NCBI RefSeq assembly: GCF_003605435.1
Contig: NZ_QXQB01000007.1
Coordinates: 124,001 to 188,000 of the forward strand
Source of the DNA: Paenibacillus pinisoli
GTDB taxonomy: Bacteria; Bacillota; Bacilli; Paenibacillales; Paenibacillaceae
Length of the DNA: 64,000 bases
Direction of reading: 5' to 3'
The position numbers and the translations under genes were made by a program. Positions within the stretch are counted from its first letter, which is position 1. Each line of letters opens with the position of its first letter. Of this stretch, positions 1 to 8,647 are shown in pieces. A model generated the notes under the pieces. That model was not told where the DNA came from, did no database searches, and saw only the letters and a list, made by a program, of their open reading frames with translations.

Positions 1-2
1 AC

Positions 3-563
3 ATAACCTTTGGCTTGGATACGCATGGCACATGTGTAGGCCAATTACAAGACGAGCTGCTGCCGCTCACTGATTTGGCGGAAGCTTGGACGTTTCCTTA
101 TCAAATCTATATGATGTGGCGTGTACTGCCGGAGAGCTATGAACGCAAAACCTTCAGGCGATTCGATAGCCGGGATCAGACACTTACGCTGGATATGAGC
201 ATCCCCTATGAGCCGTATTCGCGAATGTCCAAAAACGAACAGCGCGAGGCGTTAGGGTTGCTGCTCTATTCGTATTTGGCCGAGTCGATTGCAAAGTACA
301 AGAAGTATGCGGATACGGAGGAGCAACAGCAATTATTGGCGAAGGTGAAGAGCTGGATGCTGGAGCATAATTGGCTGGAGGGGAAGATCGAGCAGGCGAG
401 GAAGCTTCTTGCGCAGGACATCGGGCTATACGATGTCAGTAAGCAGCTGCACATGTCCCTGGAGGAAGTGGAATATATTCTGCTTCGCATGAATGGTTAC
501 GAGCAGACTGACGTACATCCCGACAATATCGTTGCCGGCAAAGCGACGCCCTATCATTTATGA
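3..563 (+). CDS. Hypothetical protein, 5' end outside the window
   Basis: The frame is open to the left edge. The first in-window start codon, a TTG at 15, has no ribosome binding site, so the true start is probably upstream. The 180-odd residues visible are soluble, with no signal peptide or membrane segment. The middle is basic and helical (a K/E/Q-rich stretch around residues 85-130). The C-terminal third, around LYDVSKQLHMSLEEVEYILL, resembles a small helix-turn-helix. I do not recognise the family. Proteins of this size beside SMI1-like genes are often immunity proteins, and a broken SMI1-like gene follows 60 bp downstream. That is context only, not evidence of function. Confidence 0.6.
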   Translation: MTFGLDTHGTCVGQLQDELLPLTDLAEAWTFPYQIYMMWRVLPESYERKTFRRFDSRDQTLTLDMSIPYEPYSRMSKNEQREALGLLLYSYLAESIAKYKKYADTEEQQQLLAKVKSWMLEHNWLEGKIEQARKLLAQDIGLYDVSKQLHMSLEEVEYILLRMNGYEQTDVHPDNIVAGKATPYHL

Positions 564-624
564 GGGAAGTGGTGGGAGAAGGTGAATCAAGCGCAGGCGG
601 CACCGGCTGAGAGGAGAGCATACA

Positions 625-883
625 ATGAATGACGCGCTAATGGAAAGGCTGGCAGCCTTTCTCCATCGAACAAATAATCACACTCTAGTAGGCATTCCGG
701 CAAGCCAAGAGGAAGTGGCCCAGGCTGTGCAGCGCCTGGGCATTTGCTTTCATGTTTCTGAATCCGGCCGGCGAAGTGATGATCTGCTTCCATGTTGAAC
801 ATAGAACAAAGCCTATTGCAGACGCCGTGGTCTTAAATAGGCTTGCTCCAGATATTGAGTCGCTAGCTTTCGTCGAATCCTAG
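625..883 (+). pseudogene. Broken SMI1/KNR4-like (SUKH) remnant
   Basis: An ATG at 625 follows GAGAGGAG and opens 57 codons, ending at a TGA at 796. The N-terminal part (LVGIPASQEEVAQAVQRLGI) reads like the start of SMI1/KNR4-type immunity proteins. These normally run on for 120 or more residues. Around 741-760 the sense-looking frame moves by one base. The shifted frame continues through PAGEVMICFHVEHRTKPIAD and ends LAFVES at a TAG at 881. The simplest reading is a gene with an internal deletion and frameshift. Its 3' end overlaps the end of the convergent AraC-type gene. Family assignment is tentative because so little remains. Confidence 0.4.
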
Positions 884-1738
884 ATTGACCGGTTCGAGGG
901 GCAGTTCTTCCGGTGTCAGCATATTGGTGGAAGGGACGGAGAGATCCACTTCCTCAAAGGAGAAGCCGTCGGCCCACACGGTCCCTGTCCCGATCAATAG
1001 CACGCCGAAGTGGATCGAGGCGCTCTCTTCGGGCACATCCAGCACAATGGCATAGTAGTTCCAGTCGGTTGTCCCTTGAACAGGGCGATTGTCCATATTA
1101 TCGAATTGAATGCTGTCGCTTGCGGCATTGTCCACTCTGCACCAGACGCCGCATTTCACTGCGTCCTCTGTTCTCATGAAGCAGGATACCTTAATGCGCT
1201 TGCCTCTCCACTTCTCCGCTGAAAAACTTTGCATCATCGTTCCGAATTGGCCTTCTCCGGCATTTCCAGTTGAAGCCAGCCGCCCCGATCTGGTACCCGT
1301 ATGAAAAACCTTACTGTCCGATTTTATCTCATACAACTGGGGATGCGAGCCGCTTAAAAACCACCCTTTGATCAACGTTTGTCCACTCATCTTATCGTCC
1401 TCCATTCCTTGTAATGTGCGCATGAGCTTGCGGTATTTTCCCGGCGGCAATTGATAGAGCTCCTTGAAAGAACGAGTGAATGCCTCTTGGGATTGAAACT
1501 GCAGGTCAAAAGCAATGTGAATAATCGATTCATCCGAATAAAGCAAGTACATCGCAGCGGTAGCTAATCGCCGTTTCCGAATGTAGTCGCCAATCGTAAT
1601 GCCGGTTTCTTGCTTGAACAGCCGGGACAAATGAAATTTGGAGTACCCGATGCGCGCAGCATAATCCTCCAATTGCCACTCTTCCAGCAAGTGCTGCTCC
1701 AAAGAGGAAATGACATCTCTCGTTACTTTGCTATACAT
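863..1738 (-). CDS. AraC-family regulator, N-terminal HTH plus C-terminal beta-sandwich
   Basis: DNA-binding transcription factor of about 291 residues. I chose the ATG at 1738 because GAGGTGAG lies 5 bases upstream; the frame extends 26 codons further without a better signal. Residues about 5-105 form the two AraC helix-turn-helix motifs (LEDYAARIGYSKFHLSRLFK, and AFDLQFQSQEAFTRSFKELY followed by PPGKYRK). The remaining 170 residues are beta-rich and resemble carbohydrate-binding or jelly-roll modules (GWFLSGSHPQLYEIKSD, VWADGFSFEEVD). In most AraC proteins the sensor domain comes first and the HTH last; here the order is reversed. The ligand is unknown. It lies tail-to-tail with the broken gene at 625, and head-to-tail with the methyltransferase upstream on the same strand. 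Confidence 0.85.
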   Translation of the reverse strand: MYSKVTRDVISSLEQHLLEEWQLEDYAARIGYSKFHLSRLFKQETGITIGDYIRKRRLATAAMYLLYSDESIIHIAFDLQFQSQEAFTRSFKELYQLPPGKYRKLMRTLQGMEDDKMSGQTLIKGWFLSGSHPQLYEIKSDSKVFHTGTRSGRLASTGNAGEGQFGTMMQSFSAEKWRGKRIKVSCFMRTEDAVKCGVWCRVDNAASDSIQFDNMDNRPVQGTTDWNYYAIVLDVPEESASIHFGVLLIGTGTVWADGFSFEEVDLSVPSTNMLTPEELPLEPVNLGFDES

Positions 1739-1864
1739 ATTGCTCACCTCACTTATAAGTTTAGAGGATAGGCGACCATTATTTTTGATTAAAATTGCTA
1801 TATCCATAGCTTCCATTAGAATAAGCCATCCCTAGGGATGGCTTTTAAGCGCGCAGTGATATTC

Positions 1865-2638
1865 TTATTCCTGCATCCGTGTTGCTTCAAACACGTAGGT
1901 TTGGCTGGCATGAGCAGGCGCCTGGCCGTATTCGAAGTCGGCCGATACGACTATATTGGAGAAACCGATGCTCTCCAGCACGAGCTTAAATTCTTCTATA
2001 CCATACCATCGCAAGCCAAAACGCTGCATTTCCGTCTGAATCAACGTCCCGTCGCGCCACTTCTCATATCGCAGATGGGAGACCTTATATTGATGAAGCA
2101 GGTCGGCTTCTACGAGCTTCTCTTCCAGCGTAATGCTGTCACCGCTCGGCAAATGGTAAGTCGACGTTGGCCCAATTTTGCCAATTTCGAAATGAGTGTC
2201 GGGCAGGAACAAGTCCAGAATAAGGCGCCCGCCTGGCTGAAGATGCTGATACAGGTTCTTCAGAACGGTAATGGACTCCTCGCGTTTCTCGATCAGCAGG
2301 AAAGAGCCTGCTGGAATAATGATGGCTTCATATTGATCAGGCAGGGACAGCTTGTGGAGATCCGATTGATACAGGCTGGCGGTAAGCCCTCGCTCCTCTA
2401 GGCGCTGACGGCAAGAAGCCAGCATATCTGAAGAATAGTCCACGCCGTCGATCTGAAGTCCTGCCTCGAGGAGAGGAATCAGAACACGTCCCGAACCAAC
2501 CATCGCTTCCAGAATACGCCCCTTGCAGGGTGCCAATCTTTCGCGGTAATAGTCAATCTCTCTCCCGAAGGATTGTCCCACCTTCTTCGTCAGGTCATAA
2601 ACCTCTGTACACAATTCGCCGTAATAGCTAAAAGACAT
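1865..2638 (-). CDS. Class I SAM-dependent methyltransferase
   Basis: Cytoplasmic methyltransferase of 257 residues with a Rossmann-type fold. The SAM-binding motif I region is ILEAMVGSGRVLIPLLEAG (residues about 42-60), followed by the acidic loop VDYSSDMLASCRQRL and motif IV YEAIIIPAGSFLLI. The C-terminal half has the beta-strand additions seen in UbiE/glycine N-methyltransferase-like enzymes. The ATG has a good binding site, GGAGGG, 7 bases upstream. Motif I has a Met where most members have Asp/Glu-x-Gly, so substrate class cannot be guessed. It is transcribed away from its upstream neighbours and is probably monocistronic, though the AraC-type gene follows it on the same strand after about 125 bp. 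Confidence 0.85.
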   Translation of the reverse strand: MSFSYYGELCTEVYDLTKKVGQSFGREIDYYRERLAPCKGRILEAMVGSGRVLIPLLEAGLQIDGVDYSSDMLASCRQRLEERGLTASLYQSDLHKLSLPDQYEAIIIPAGSFLLIEKREESITVLKNLYQHLQPGGRLILDLFLPDTHFEIGKIGPTSTYHLPSGDSITLEEKLVEADLLHQYKVSHLRYEKWRDGTLIQTEMQRFGLRWYGIEEFKLVLESIGFSNIVVSADFEYGQAPAHASQTYVFEATRMQE

Positions 2639-2876
2639 ATTATTTTCCCTCCGCTTTCGTCATGGTTACACGGAACGGGACCGTAGTTGTATTATCCCTT
2701 CCGCACCGTATGCATGGATGCTGCGCTTGAAAGGACTGTCATGGAAATCACTCGCCTTTATGTAAAATTACTTCTATTTTAGTTGAGCTGTGGGGAGGAC
2801 TTCAAGTTACAGAATGGTTTAAATCAAATTGGCTGTTTGTTGACCCGCATACAGATAAAAGGTAAGGTTCTGCAAA

Positions 2877-2908
2877 GAAAACAGACCCAGTCGAAGCGAC
2901 TGAGTCTG
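2877..2908 (-). terminator. Rho-independent terminator of the secreted-protein gene
   Basis: On the minus strand CAGACTCAGTCG and CGACTGGGTCTG form a 12-bp stem with one G-T wobble and a 3-base loop, followed by TTTTC. It lies about 20 bp past the stop codon at 2930. Confidence 0.85.
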
Positions 2909-2929
2909 CCATTTAATTGGATTGGGTTT

Positions 2930-3817
2930 TTAAGAAACTTCTTTAGTACCGCAAGCGGATGGAATGTTTTTATTCTCGTTCGCTTCGAAGGATACGTATT
3001 TCGTATTGTAGCAATTGTAGTAATAGATGGAATAGAAGTTTTTATAGCCTGGTTGCAGCGAATTCCCGTTGCTGCTCCAGCCAACGATACTTTCGGTATT
3101 CGTGCTTGTAAAACCATTAGCTTCAGTGAATGGAACCCACGTTCCATCTGATTTCTTCACCTGCACATTGGTCCAGTCCATTTGGGAATACGAAATTTTG
3201 GTATAGGCTGCGCCATCATTATAACTGTGGTCATAAGTATCGTTGGTAAACTTAACGTTGAATGTTTTGCCAGTGCCTAGGTTTCTCGTGTGTGTAAAGT
3301 AGGTGTTGCCATTAGGTGCGTTCGGGCTCGCAATATAATAAGTGGCGTTGCCGGTGCTGGGGTTGTATTCGAGTGTGAATGTAACGGTCTGTTGCCCGCT
3401 TTGGAATTTATCCGTTCCGATCGCTGTTTCGGTTGTGACGAATGTTTTTACAGTATCTCCTCCGTCTGGATCCCACGGTGAACCGCCCGCAAATTTGCAG
3501 CCAGGCTCAAATCCGCCCGGTCTGGAGGAAGATCTGGACATGCCGCATTCGGCGACAGATCCGCCGCTCAGGTTGTTAAAGCCGACATAAAAAGCGAGGT
3601 AGTCGCCGGCGGTAGGGCTATAATTATGCAGTGTATAGGTTTGAGGTATCTTGACTGTTGCTTTTATGCCGATATAGCCGTTAGAAGTGACTTTTGTTCT
3701 TGTAAGGGATGCGTTGTAGTTATTGGCAGGTCTGTCGTTCGTGTAGGCTGATAATTGCTGGGGCACGATCAGGGCCAAGATCAGCAACAAAGAGTATAAC
3801 AGTCTTGTTTTATTCAT
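2930..3817 (-). CDS. Secreted protein of unknown family
   Basis: Extracellular protein of about 295 residues. The ATG at 3817 is preceded by GAGGTG. Residues 1-24 form a classical Sec signal peptide: basic NKTR, a hydrophobic core LLYSLLLILALIV, and a likely cleavage after QQLSA. The mature part is rich in Thr, Ser, Asn, Gly and Tyr and predicted to be mostly beta strand, with five Cys (CGMS, GCKF, NCYN, ACGT) that could pair outside the cell. The pattern (GDYLAFYVGFNNLSGG, YDHSYNDGAAYTKISYSQMD) looks like a concanavalin-type or other beta-sandwich carbohydrate-binding or wall-associated fold, but I do not recognise it. It is divergent from a 7TM-DISM sensor kinase, with a striking palindrome between them. 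Confidence 0.8.
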   Translation of the reverse strand: MNKTRLLYSLLLILALIVPQQLSAYTNDRPANNYNASLTRTKVTSNGYIGIKATVKIPQTYTLHNYSPTAGDYLAFYVGFNNLSGGSVAECGMSRSSSRPGGFEPGCKFAGGSPWDPDGGDTVKTFVTTETAIGTDKFQSGQQTVTFTLEYNPSTGNATYYIASPNAPNGNTYFTHTRNLGTGKTFNVKFTNDTYDHSYNDGAAYTKISYSQMDWTNVQVKKSDGTWVPFTEANGFTSTNTESIVGWSSNGNSLQPGYKNFYSIYYYNCYNTKYVSFEANENKNIPSACGTKEVS

Positions 3818-3917
3818 CACTGCACCTCATTTGATTTTATTGGAAATATCCGGCCGGATAACGAAAATTATAGCATGCGAAAAATCAAATGGAATGGGTC
3901 GAAATTACCATAAATAT

Positions 3918-3947
3918 ACTTCCATATATTATATATGGAAGTTCCAT
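3918..3947. promoter_or_regulatory. Perfect 25-bp palindrome with a third half-site
   Basis: Positions 3918-3942 are a perfect dyad: arms ACTTCCATATAT and ATATATGGAAGT around one central base at 3930. The half-site TTCCAT (3920-3925) recurs inverted at 3935-3940 and again direct at 3942-3947, so three half-sites alternate. The element sits in the AT-rich gap between the secreted-protein gene (minus) and the hybrid kinase (plus), where an operator for a dimeric regulator would be expected. Confidence 0.5.
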
Positions 3948-4094
3948 AAAATCTTAATATGTGAGCCCTTACATCCCTTTCATAAGTCCGAGGCAGATAC
4001 ATGAAAGACTGATAGATTACCCAACATTTGCTAGGCATGTATCGTATAATAGGGACTATGCTGTCTCTAGAATGTGACTAGGAGAGAATACGAC

Positions 4095-7000
4095 TTGTCT
4101 ATACTTTCATCAGCAAAACCGTTCCCCAAAATAAAATTGATATTTTGGATTGGTCTGGTACTAGTAGTCGCATCAGGAGCTAGGATGCTATGGATGGAAT
4201 GGTTCCATCTGCAAAAGCAGGTCACCATTCAGAACGGACAACTAGACCTGCGCGATTGGCGCGTAGAGGATGGAGATGTGCTGCTGCTGGATGGGGAGTG
4301 GGAGTTCTATCCCTCACAGTGGCTGATTAGCGGCGGACGCGAGCGAGCTGCTGAAGCCGGTGCAGTGCTCATTCCTGTTCCAGGAGGATGGAATAAGGCG
4401 CTGAATGCTGAGCAGCCGACTCCGTACGGCTATGGCTCATATCGCCTTATTCTACATGTAGACCCCGGCAAGAATCAGAATTACAGCGTCCGGGTGCCAA
4501 GCGTACGCACTTCATCCGAATTGTACGTCAACGGCCGGCTGCTTGCCGGATCGGGAGGGGTTGCGGATACGGAGGACGGGTATACGGCCAAAAATCTGCC
4601 GTACTCCACCACTTTTACAGCCGATGAGAATGGCGTCATTGAACTTGTCATTCAGGCGGCCAATTACGTGGATAGCCGCAATAGCGGCATTGCCCGTTCC
4701 ATTAAATTCGGTTCAGAGGATGCGATAGCCCGGGAGATGAAAATCTCCGTATCCATGCAGCTGATGGCAACGGTAATCTTCCTCATGCACTCCGTCTATG
4801 CGTTTATACTCTTTTTGCTCGGCAATAGGGAGAAGAAGCTGCTTTACTTTTCTTTACTGACTTTATGTATTTCATTTGCCAACTTGTTAAGCAACGATGA
4901 GAAGCTGTTTCATCAATTGTTTTATATCGGCACGACTTGGGATTTCCGGCTGGCCAACTGCGCTTTGATGCTCGGCGTCTACGCGTTGCTGCAATGCACG
5001 AATCATCGCGAGCTTCGGTATTGGCGCCGCATTTCTCCTTTCGTAACCGTCATGATTTTGGGTGCTGCCGTGATTACGTTGTTCTTGCAGCCTGAGCAGA
5101 TCATTACTATTTTTCCGGTGTATATGCTGAGCGGAGGCATTGCCATTGTCGTTACGGTTATTGCGATAGCGAAGGCCGTCATCAAAGATATTAGGAGCAA
5201 TCTGCTGCTGCTGATTGCCTTTCTAGTGCTGGTGCATCATTATGTGTGGTCATTATTTTGGCGGGATAGCGGGCTCAGTCTGGTCTATTATCCGTTCGAC
5301 CAGATCCTGGCGATGGGATGTCTGGCTTCTGTCTGGTTCAAGCAATACTTCAACATGCATGCCCATACGAAAGAGATTGCAGCCACCCTGCAGCGAATGA
5401 ATGAGCACAAGGATCAATTCCTGGCTAATACCTCGCATGAGTTTCGGAATCCGCTGCATAGCATTTTGATTATGTCGCAGACAGTCTTGAACAGGGAGCG
5501 GCATCTGATGCAGGCCCGGAGCGTCAAGGAGCTGGAGACGGTGCTGACGGTAGGACGCCGCCTTACTTTGATCCTCAATGATTTGATCGATGCCATGAGT
5601 CTGCGGGAGGGCAACCCGCGCCTGCACAAGACATCCGTCTCGATTCCGTCCATCGTTACCGGAGTGCTGGATATGCTGCAATATCATGCGGAAGCGAAGT
5701 CGCTGCGGATTGCCAATGAAATTCCGGTGAACTTCCCGCCAGTCTATGCGGATGAGAACCGGGTCATTCAGATCATCTTTAATCTCCTGCACAATGCCGT
5801 AAAATACACGAACGAGGGAAGTATCGTGATTCAGGCTGCTATTAAGGATGGCAAAGCGCATATCACCATTAAGGATACAGGGATTGGAATGGAGGAAGAA
5901 CTGCTGAAGCGCTTGTTCCGTCCCTATGAGCAAGCGGGCAGAAGCGAGACGATGATTGAAGGAGGCTTTGGCCTTGGCTTAAGCATATGCAAGCAACTGG
6001 TGGAGCTGCATGGCGGTACATTGGATGTGTCCTCTGAAGCTGGAGGAGGCTCTACGTTCACCTTCTCCTTAGAGCTTGCCGAGATGGGCGCTTGGAATGA
6101 GGTTGCAGCTGCAAGCTCCTATGACTCGGAAGGCAGGACGATGATAGCATCGGATGAGAGCGCTGCGGCTTTGGCTGATGCTCTGCCAGTACTCCCAGCT
6201 GTAGAGACCAAGCGTGATCGTCCGTGTCTGCTCATTGTGGATGATGATCCCGTCAATCTTCAGGTGCTGGAATCGATTCTGCCTTCGGACGAATACGAGA
6301 CGGCTATGGTCACGAGCGGCAAGGAAGCACTGGTTTTGCTTGATCAGAGGGAGTGGGATCTGGTGATCTCGGATATTATGATGCCGCAGATGTCCGGCTA
6401 TGAGCTGGCGCGAATCATTCGCGGGCGCTTCACGCTTACGGAGCTGCCGATTCTGCTCATTACTGCAAGAAGCCAGCCGGAGGACATTCAAAGCGGGTTT
6501 ATGGCAGGTGCCAATGATTATGTGACCAAGCCGGTGGATGCTACGGAATTGAAGTCGCGGATCAAAGCGCTTATTACGATCAAGCAATCCGTTCGGGAGC
6601 AGCAGCGATTGGAAGCGGCATGGCTGCAGGCGCAAATTCAGCCGCACTTCCTCTTCAATGCGCTGAATGCCGTAACGGCGCTAAGCAATATTGATTTGAA
6701 CAAGATGCGACGCTTGCTGGATGAGTTCAGCAATTTCTTGAGGAACAAATTCAAATTTCACAACATGGACGGGCTGGTGCCGATTGAAGAGGAGCTAAGT
6801 CTGGTTCACTCCTACCTCTATATTGAGCAGGTTCGGTTCGATGAGCGGCTGAAGGTGAATTGGGAGATCGGGGAGTGCAGGGATTTGAAGGTGCCGTTCC
6901 TGTCCATCCAGCCGCTGGTGGAGAATGCGATTATACACGGCGTAATGAAGCGGGTTCGCGGAGGGCGGATTGAAATTCGAATCGCCGTTCACGATACGCA

Positions 7001-7205
7001 TACGGAAGTCATGGTTGAAGATGATGGTGTCGGGATGGATGAATCCCAGTTGGAGCAGCTATTGGAGCGAAAACCGGATAGCCAGTCGGGGGTCGGATTA
7101 ATCAATACCGATCAGCGGTTGAAGCGGCATTTTGGCACGGGACTGCAGATCAGCAGCGTGCCTGGCAAAGGGACGAAGGTCATCTTTCATGTGCGCAAAA
7201 AGTGA
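4095..7205 (+). CDS. 7TM-DISM hybrid sensor kinase with HisKA, receiver and LytS-type kinase modules
   Basis: Membrane-bound multi-domain signalling protein of about 1036 residues. I prefer the TTG at 4095 (AGGAGAG 8 bases upstream); a GTG at 4074 is possible but has no binding site. Order: TM helix (about 15-38), extracellular beta-rich 7TMR-DISM ligand domain (50-210), seven-helix membrane block (225-410), HisKA with phospho-acceptor His near residue 448 (HEFRNPLHS), HATPase (GFGLGLSICKQL), receiver (VDDDPVNL; phospho-acceptor Asp near 760 in SDIMMPQMSG; KPVDA), then a LytS/YehU-type His kinase (QIQPHFLFNALN, His near 851) with its own HATPase (GVGLINTDQRL). The H-box departs from the usual HELRTPL. 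A paralogue of the same layout starts at the right edge. No partner response regulator is adjacent. Confidence 0.9.
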   Translation: MSILSSAKPFPKIKLIFWIGLVLVVASGARMLWMEWFHLQKQVTIQNGQLDLRDWRVEDGDVLLLDGEWEFYPSQWLISGGRERAAEAGAVLIPVPGGWNKALNAEQPTPYGYGSYRLILHVDPGKNQNYSVRVPSVRTSSELYVNGRLLAGSGGVADTEDGYTAKNLPYSTTFTADENGVIELVIQAANYVDSRNSGIARSIKFGSEDAIAREMKISVSMQLMATVIFLMHSVYAFILFLLGNREKKLLYFSLLTLCISFANLLSNDEKLFHQLFYIGTTWDFRLANCALMLGVYALLQCTNHRELRYWRRISPFVTVMILGAAVITLFLQPEQIITIFPVYMLSGGIAIVVTVIAIAKAVIKDIRSNLLLLIAFLVLVHHYVWSLFWRDSGLSLVYYPFDQILAMGCLASVWFKQYFNMHAHTKEIAATLQRMNEHKDQFLANTSHEFRNPLHSILIMSQTVLNRERHLMQARSVKELETVLTVGRRLTLILNDLIDAMSLREGNPRLHKTSVSIPSIVTGVLDMLQYHAEAKSLRIANEIPVNFPPVYADENRVIQIIFNLLHNAVKYTNEGSIVIQAAIKDGKAHITIKDTGIGMEEELLKRLFRPYEQAGRSETMIEGGFGLGLSICKQLVELHGGTLDVSSEAGGGSTFTFSLELAEMGAWNEVAAASSYDSEGRTMIASDESAAALADALPVLPAVETKRDRPCLLIVDDDPVNLQVLESILPSDEYETAMVTSGKEALVLLDQREWDLVISDIMMPQMSGYELARIIRGRFTLTELPILLITARSQPEDIQSGFMAGANDYVTKPVDATELKSRIKALITIKQSVREQQRLEAAWLQAQIQPHFLFNALNAVTALSNIDLNKMRRLLDEFSNFLRNKFKFHNMDGLVPIEEELSLVHSYLYIEQVRFDERLKVNWEIGECRDLKVPFLSIQPLVENAIIHGVMKRVRGGRIEIRIAVHDTHTEVMVEDDGVGMDESQLEQLLERKPDSQSGVGLINTDQRLKRHFGTGLQISSVPGKGTKVIFHVRKK

Positions 7206-7249
7206 ATAGGAAAGGAACATTTGTAATATAATTCGTGATTCGAAACCAG

Positions 7250-8647
7250 CTACCTGCTATTCGACCGAAATGATTTTACCGGGATGCTTTGAGCGAAGCG
7301 GAACACATTATGGGGATCATACTTCCGCTTGATCTTCTTCAGCCTGGCGAAGTTTACGCCATAATAAGCTTTGGGCCAATTCTTGATCTGGAGATCGGGG
7401 AAGTTCACGTAATCGCCCTTCACATATGGACTCAGCGCTTTGCGGAACTTCTCCACCCACTGAATATTCCGCTGCTGCTCCCGGTTGTTTCTCCATCTTG
7501 CTGACAGCTCATAGATCGTCTCTGCCTTCCGGTGCGGATAGGCTGTTGCGGTCGGTGAGACCCTGCTCACTGCGCTGCCGGCCCCCCCTAAGCTTTGGCT
7601 CCATACGGAGGAATGCTTGTTAGGCGCTTTGGACAGGAACTCGCGAATAACCCGCACACCGTCGCGGGGCAGGGGATGGAATCCGTAAGCTCCCGTAATC
7701 TTGAACTTCGGCTCCAAATTGAGATCAGCCTCGGCGAAGAAGCGAGTGGCTTCAATAAACGGTACAGTCCGCACTATCACCTTTACCGGCGTCCCTGTCC
7801 GCAATAAAGGCCGGATTAACCGCCGCAATTCCTTCGCGCTGCCGAGCAGTTGGCCGGTAGACACGATCGTTCCCACCTGTCTCGCAGCTACCTCTATAGT
7901 TGAAGTCAATCGGTTCGTCACAGATGGCGCCCAGCGCTGCCAAGCGGGGAATACCTTCTCCAGATCGCGCCATCTCCAGGTGATGCTGTAAATGGACACT
8001 GTCTTGATCGGTCTCACCCGGAAGGTATAATCCGCAGCCACTCCAAAATTCCCTCCACCGCCCCCCCGCGATGCCCAGAGCAGATCGGAATGCTTTTTCT
8101 TATTGGCAATGATCGTTTTTGCTCCGAAACGACCTGAAGCAACGACCATCTTCACTTGCAGCAGATTATCGCAGGTCAGTCCGTATTTGCGCGACAGAAG
8201 TCCAATTCCGCCGCCTAGAGCCAGTCCGCCGACGCCTACATCAGGTGCGGTGCCGGCCGGCAAGGCCACTCTCTTATTCCATAGCTTCCTATATACGCGG
8301 GCAAGAGGATTGCCCGTCTGTACATGGGCCACCATCCTCTTGCGATCCACCTGAACTTTATTCATCTCGCTCACGTCGATAATGATGCCGCCATTGACCG
8401 AGGAAAATCCCTCATAGCTGTGCCGCCCGCTGCGCACTCGCAGCCGTACGCCCCGCTCGCGAGCCCACTTCACTGCATGGACTACATCCTGCGTCCGCCT
8501 GCAAAAAACGATAACCCGCGGAAACTTGGAGAAGCGCCTGTTGAATTCCATTCTGGCTTTATTGTACGTCGGGCTTCCCGGCAATACGATTCTTCCGGTC
8601 AAGCGGGTGCCCGTTTTTCTTCGGCTTTGCGCCAATGAATCCACCAT
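7250..8647 (-). CDS. FAD-binding oxidoreductase, berberine-bridge (BBE) type
   Basis: Flavin-dependent oxidase of about 465 residues. The N-terminal PCMH-type FAD domain includes GRHSYEG with His76, which in this family carries the covalent 8-alpha link to FAD, and the GGLALGGGIGLLSRKYGL segment. The C-terminal BBE motif is YYGVNFARLKKIKRKYDP near the end. Bicovalent members have Cys in a GTCPTVGxGG-like motif; here the motif is GTAPDVGVGG with Ala133, so only the His link seems possible. It lacks a signal peptide and is very basic at the N-terminus. The substrate (sugar, alkaloid-like or phenolic alcohol) is unknown. The exact start is uncertain: ATG and GTG are adjacent and crowd GAGGG. It converges with the kinase at 4095. 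Confidence 0.88.
   Translation of the reverse strand: MVDSLAQSRRKTGTRLTGRIVLPGSPTYNKARMEFNRRFSKFPRVIVFCRRTQDVVHAVKWARERGVRLRVRSGRHSYEGFSSVNGGIIIDVSEMNKVQVDRKRMVAHVQTGNPLARVYRKLWNKRVALPAGTAPDVGVGGLALGGGIGLLSRKYGLTCDNLLQVKMVVASGRFGAKTIIANKKKHSDLLWASRGGGGGNFGVAADYTFRVRPIKTVSIYSITWRWRDLEKVFPAWQRWAPSVTNRLTSTIEVAARQVGTIVSTGQLLGSAKELRRLIRPLLRTGTPVKVIVRTVPFIEATRFFAEADLNLEPKFKITGAYGFHPLPRDGVRVIREFLSKAPNKHSSVWSQSLGGAGSAVSRVSPTATAYPHRKAETIYELSARWRNNREQQRNIQWVEKFRKALSPYVKGDYVNFPDLQIKNWPKAYYGVNFARLKKIKRKYDPHNVFRFAQSIPVKSFRSNSR

Noticed and set aside
1838..2401. Plus-strand frame opposite the methyltransferase
   Set aside because: The methyltransferase has a good start and SAM motifs; the plus frame has no binding site.
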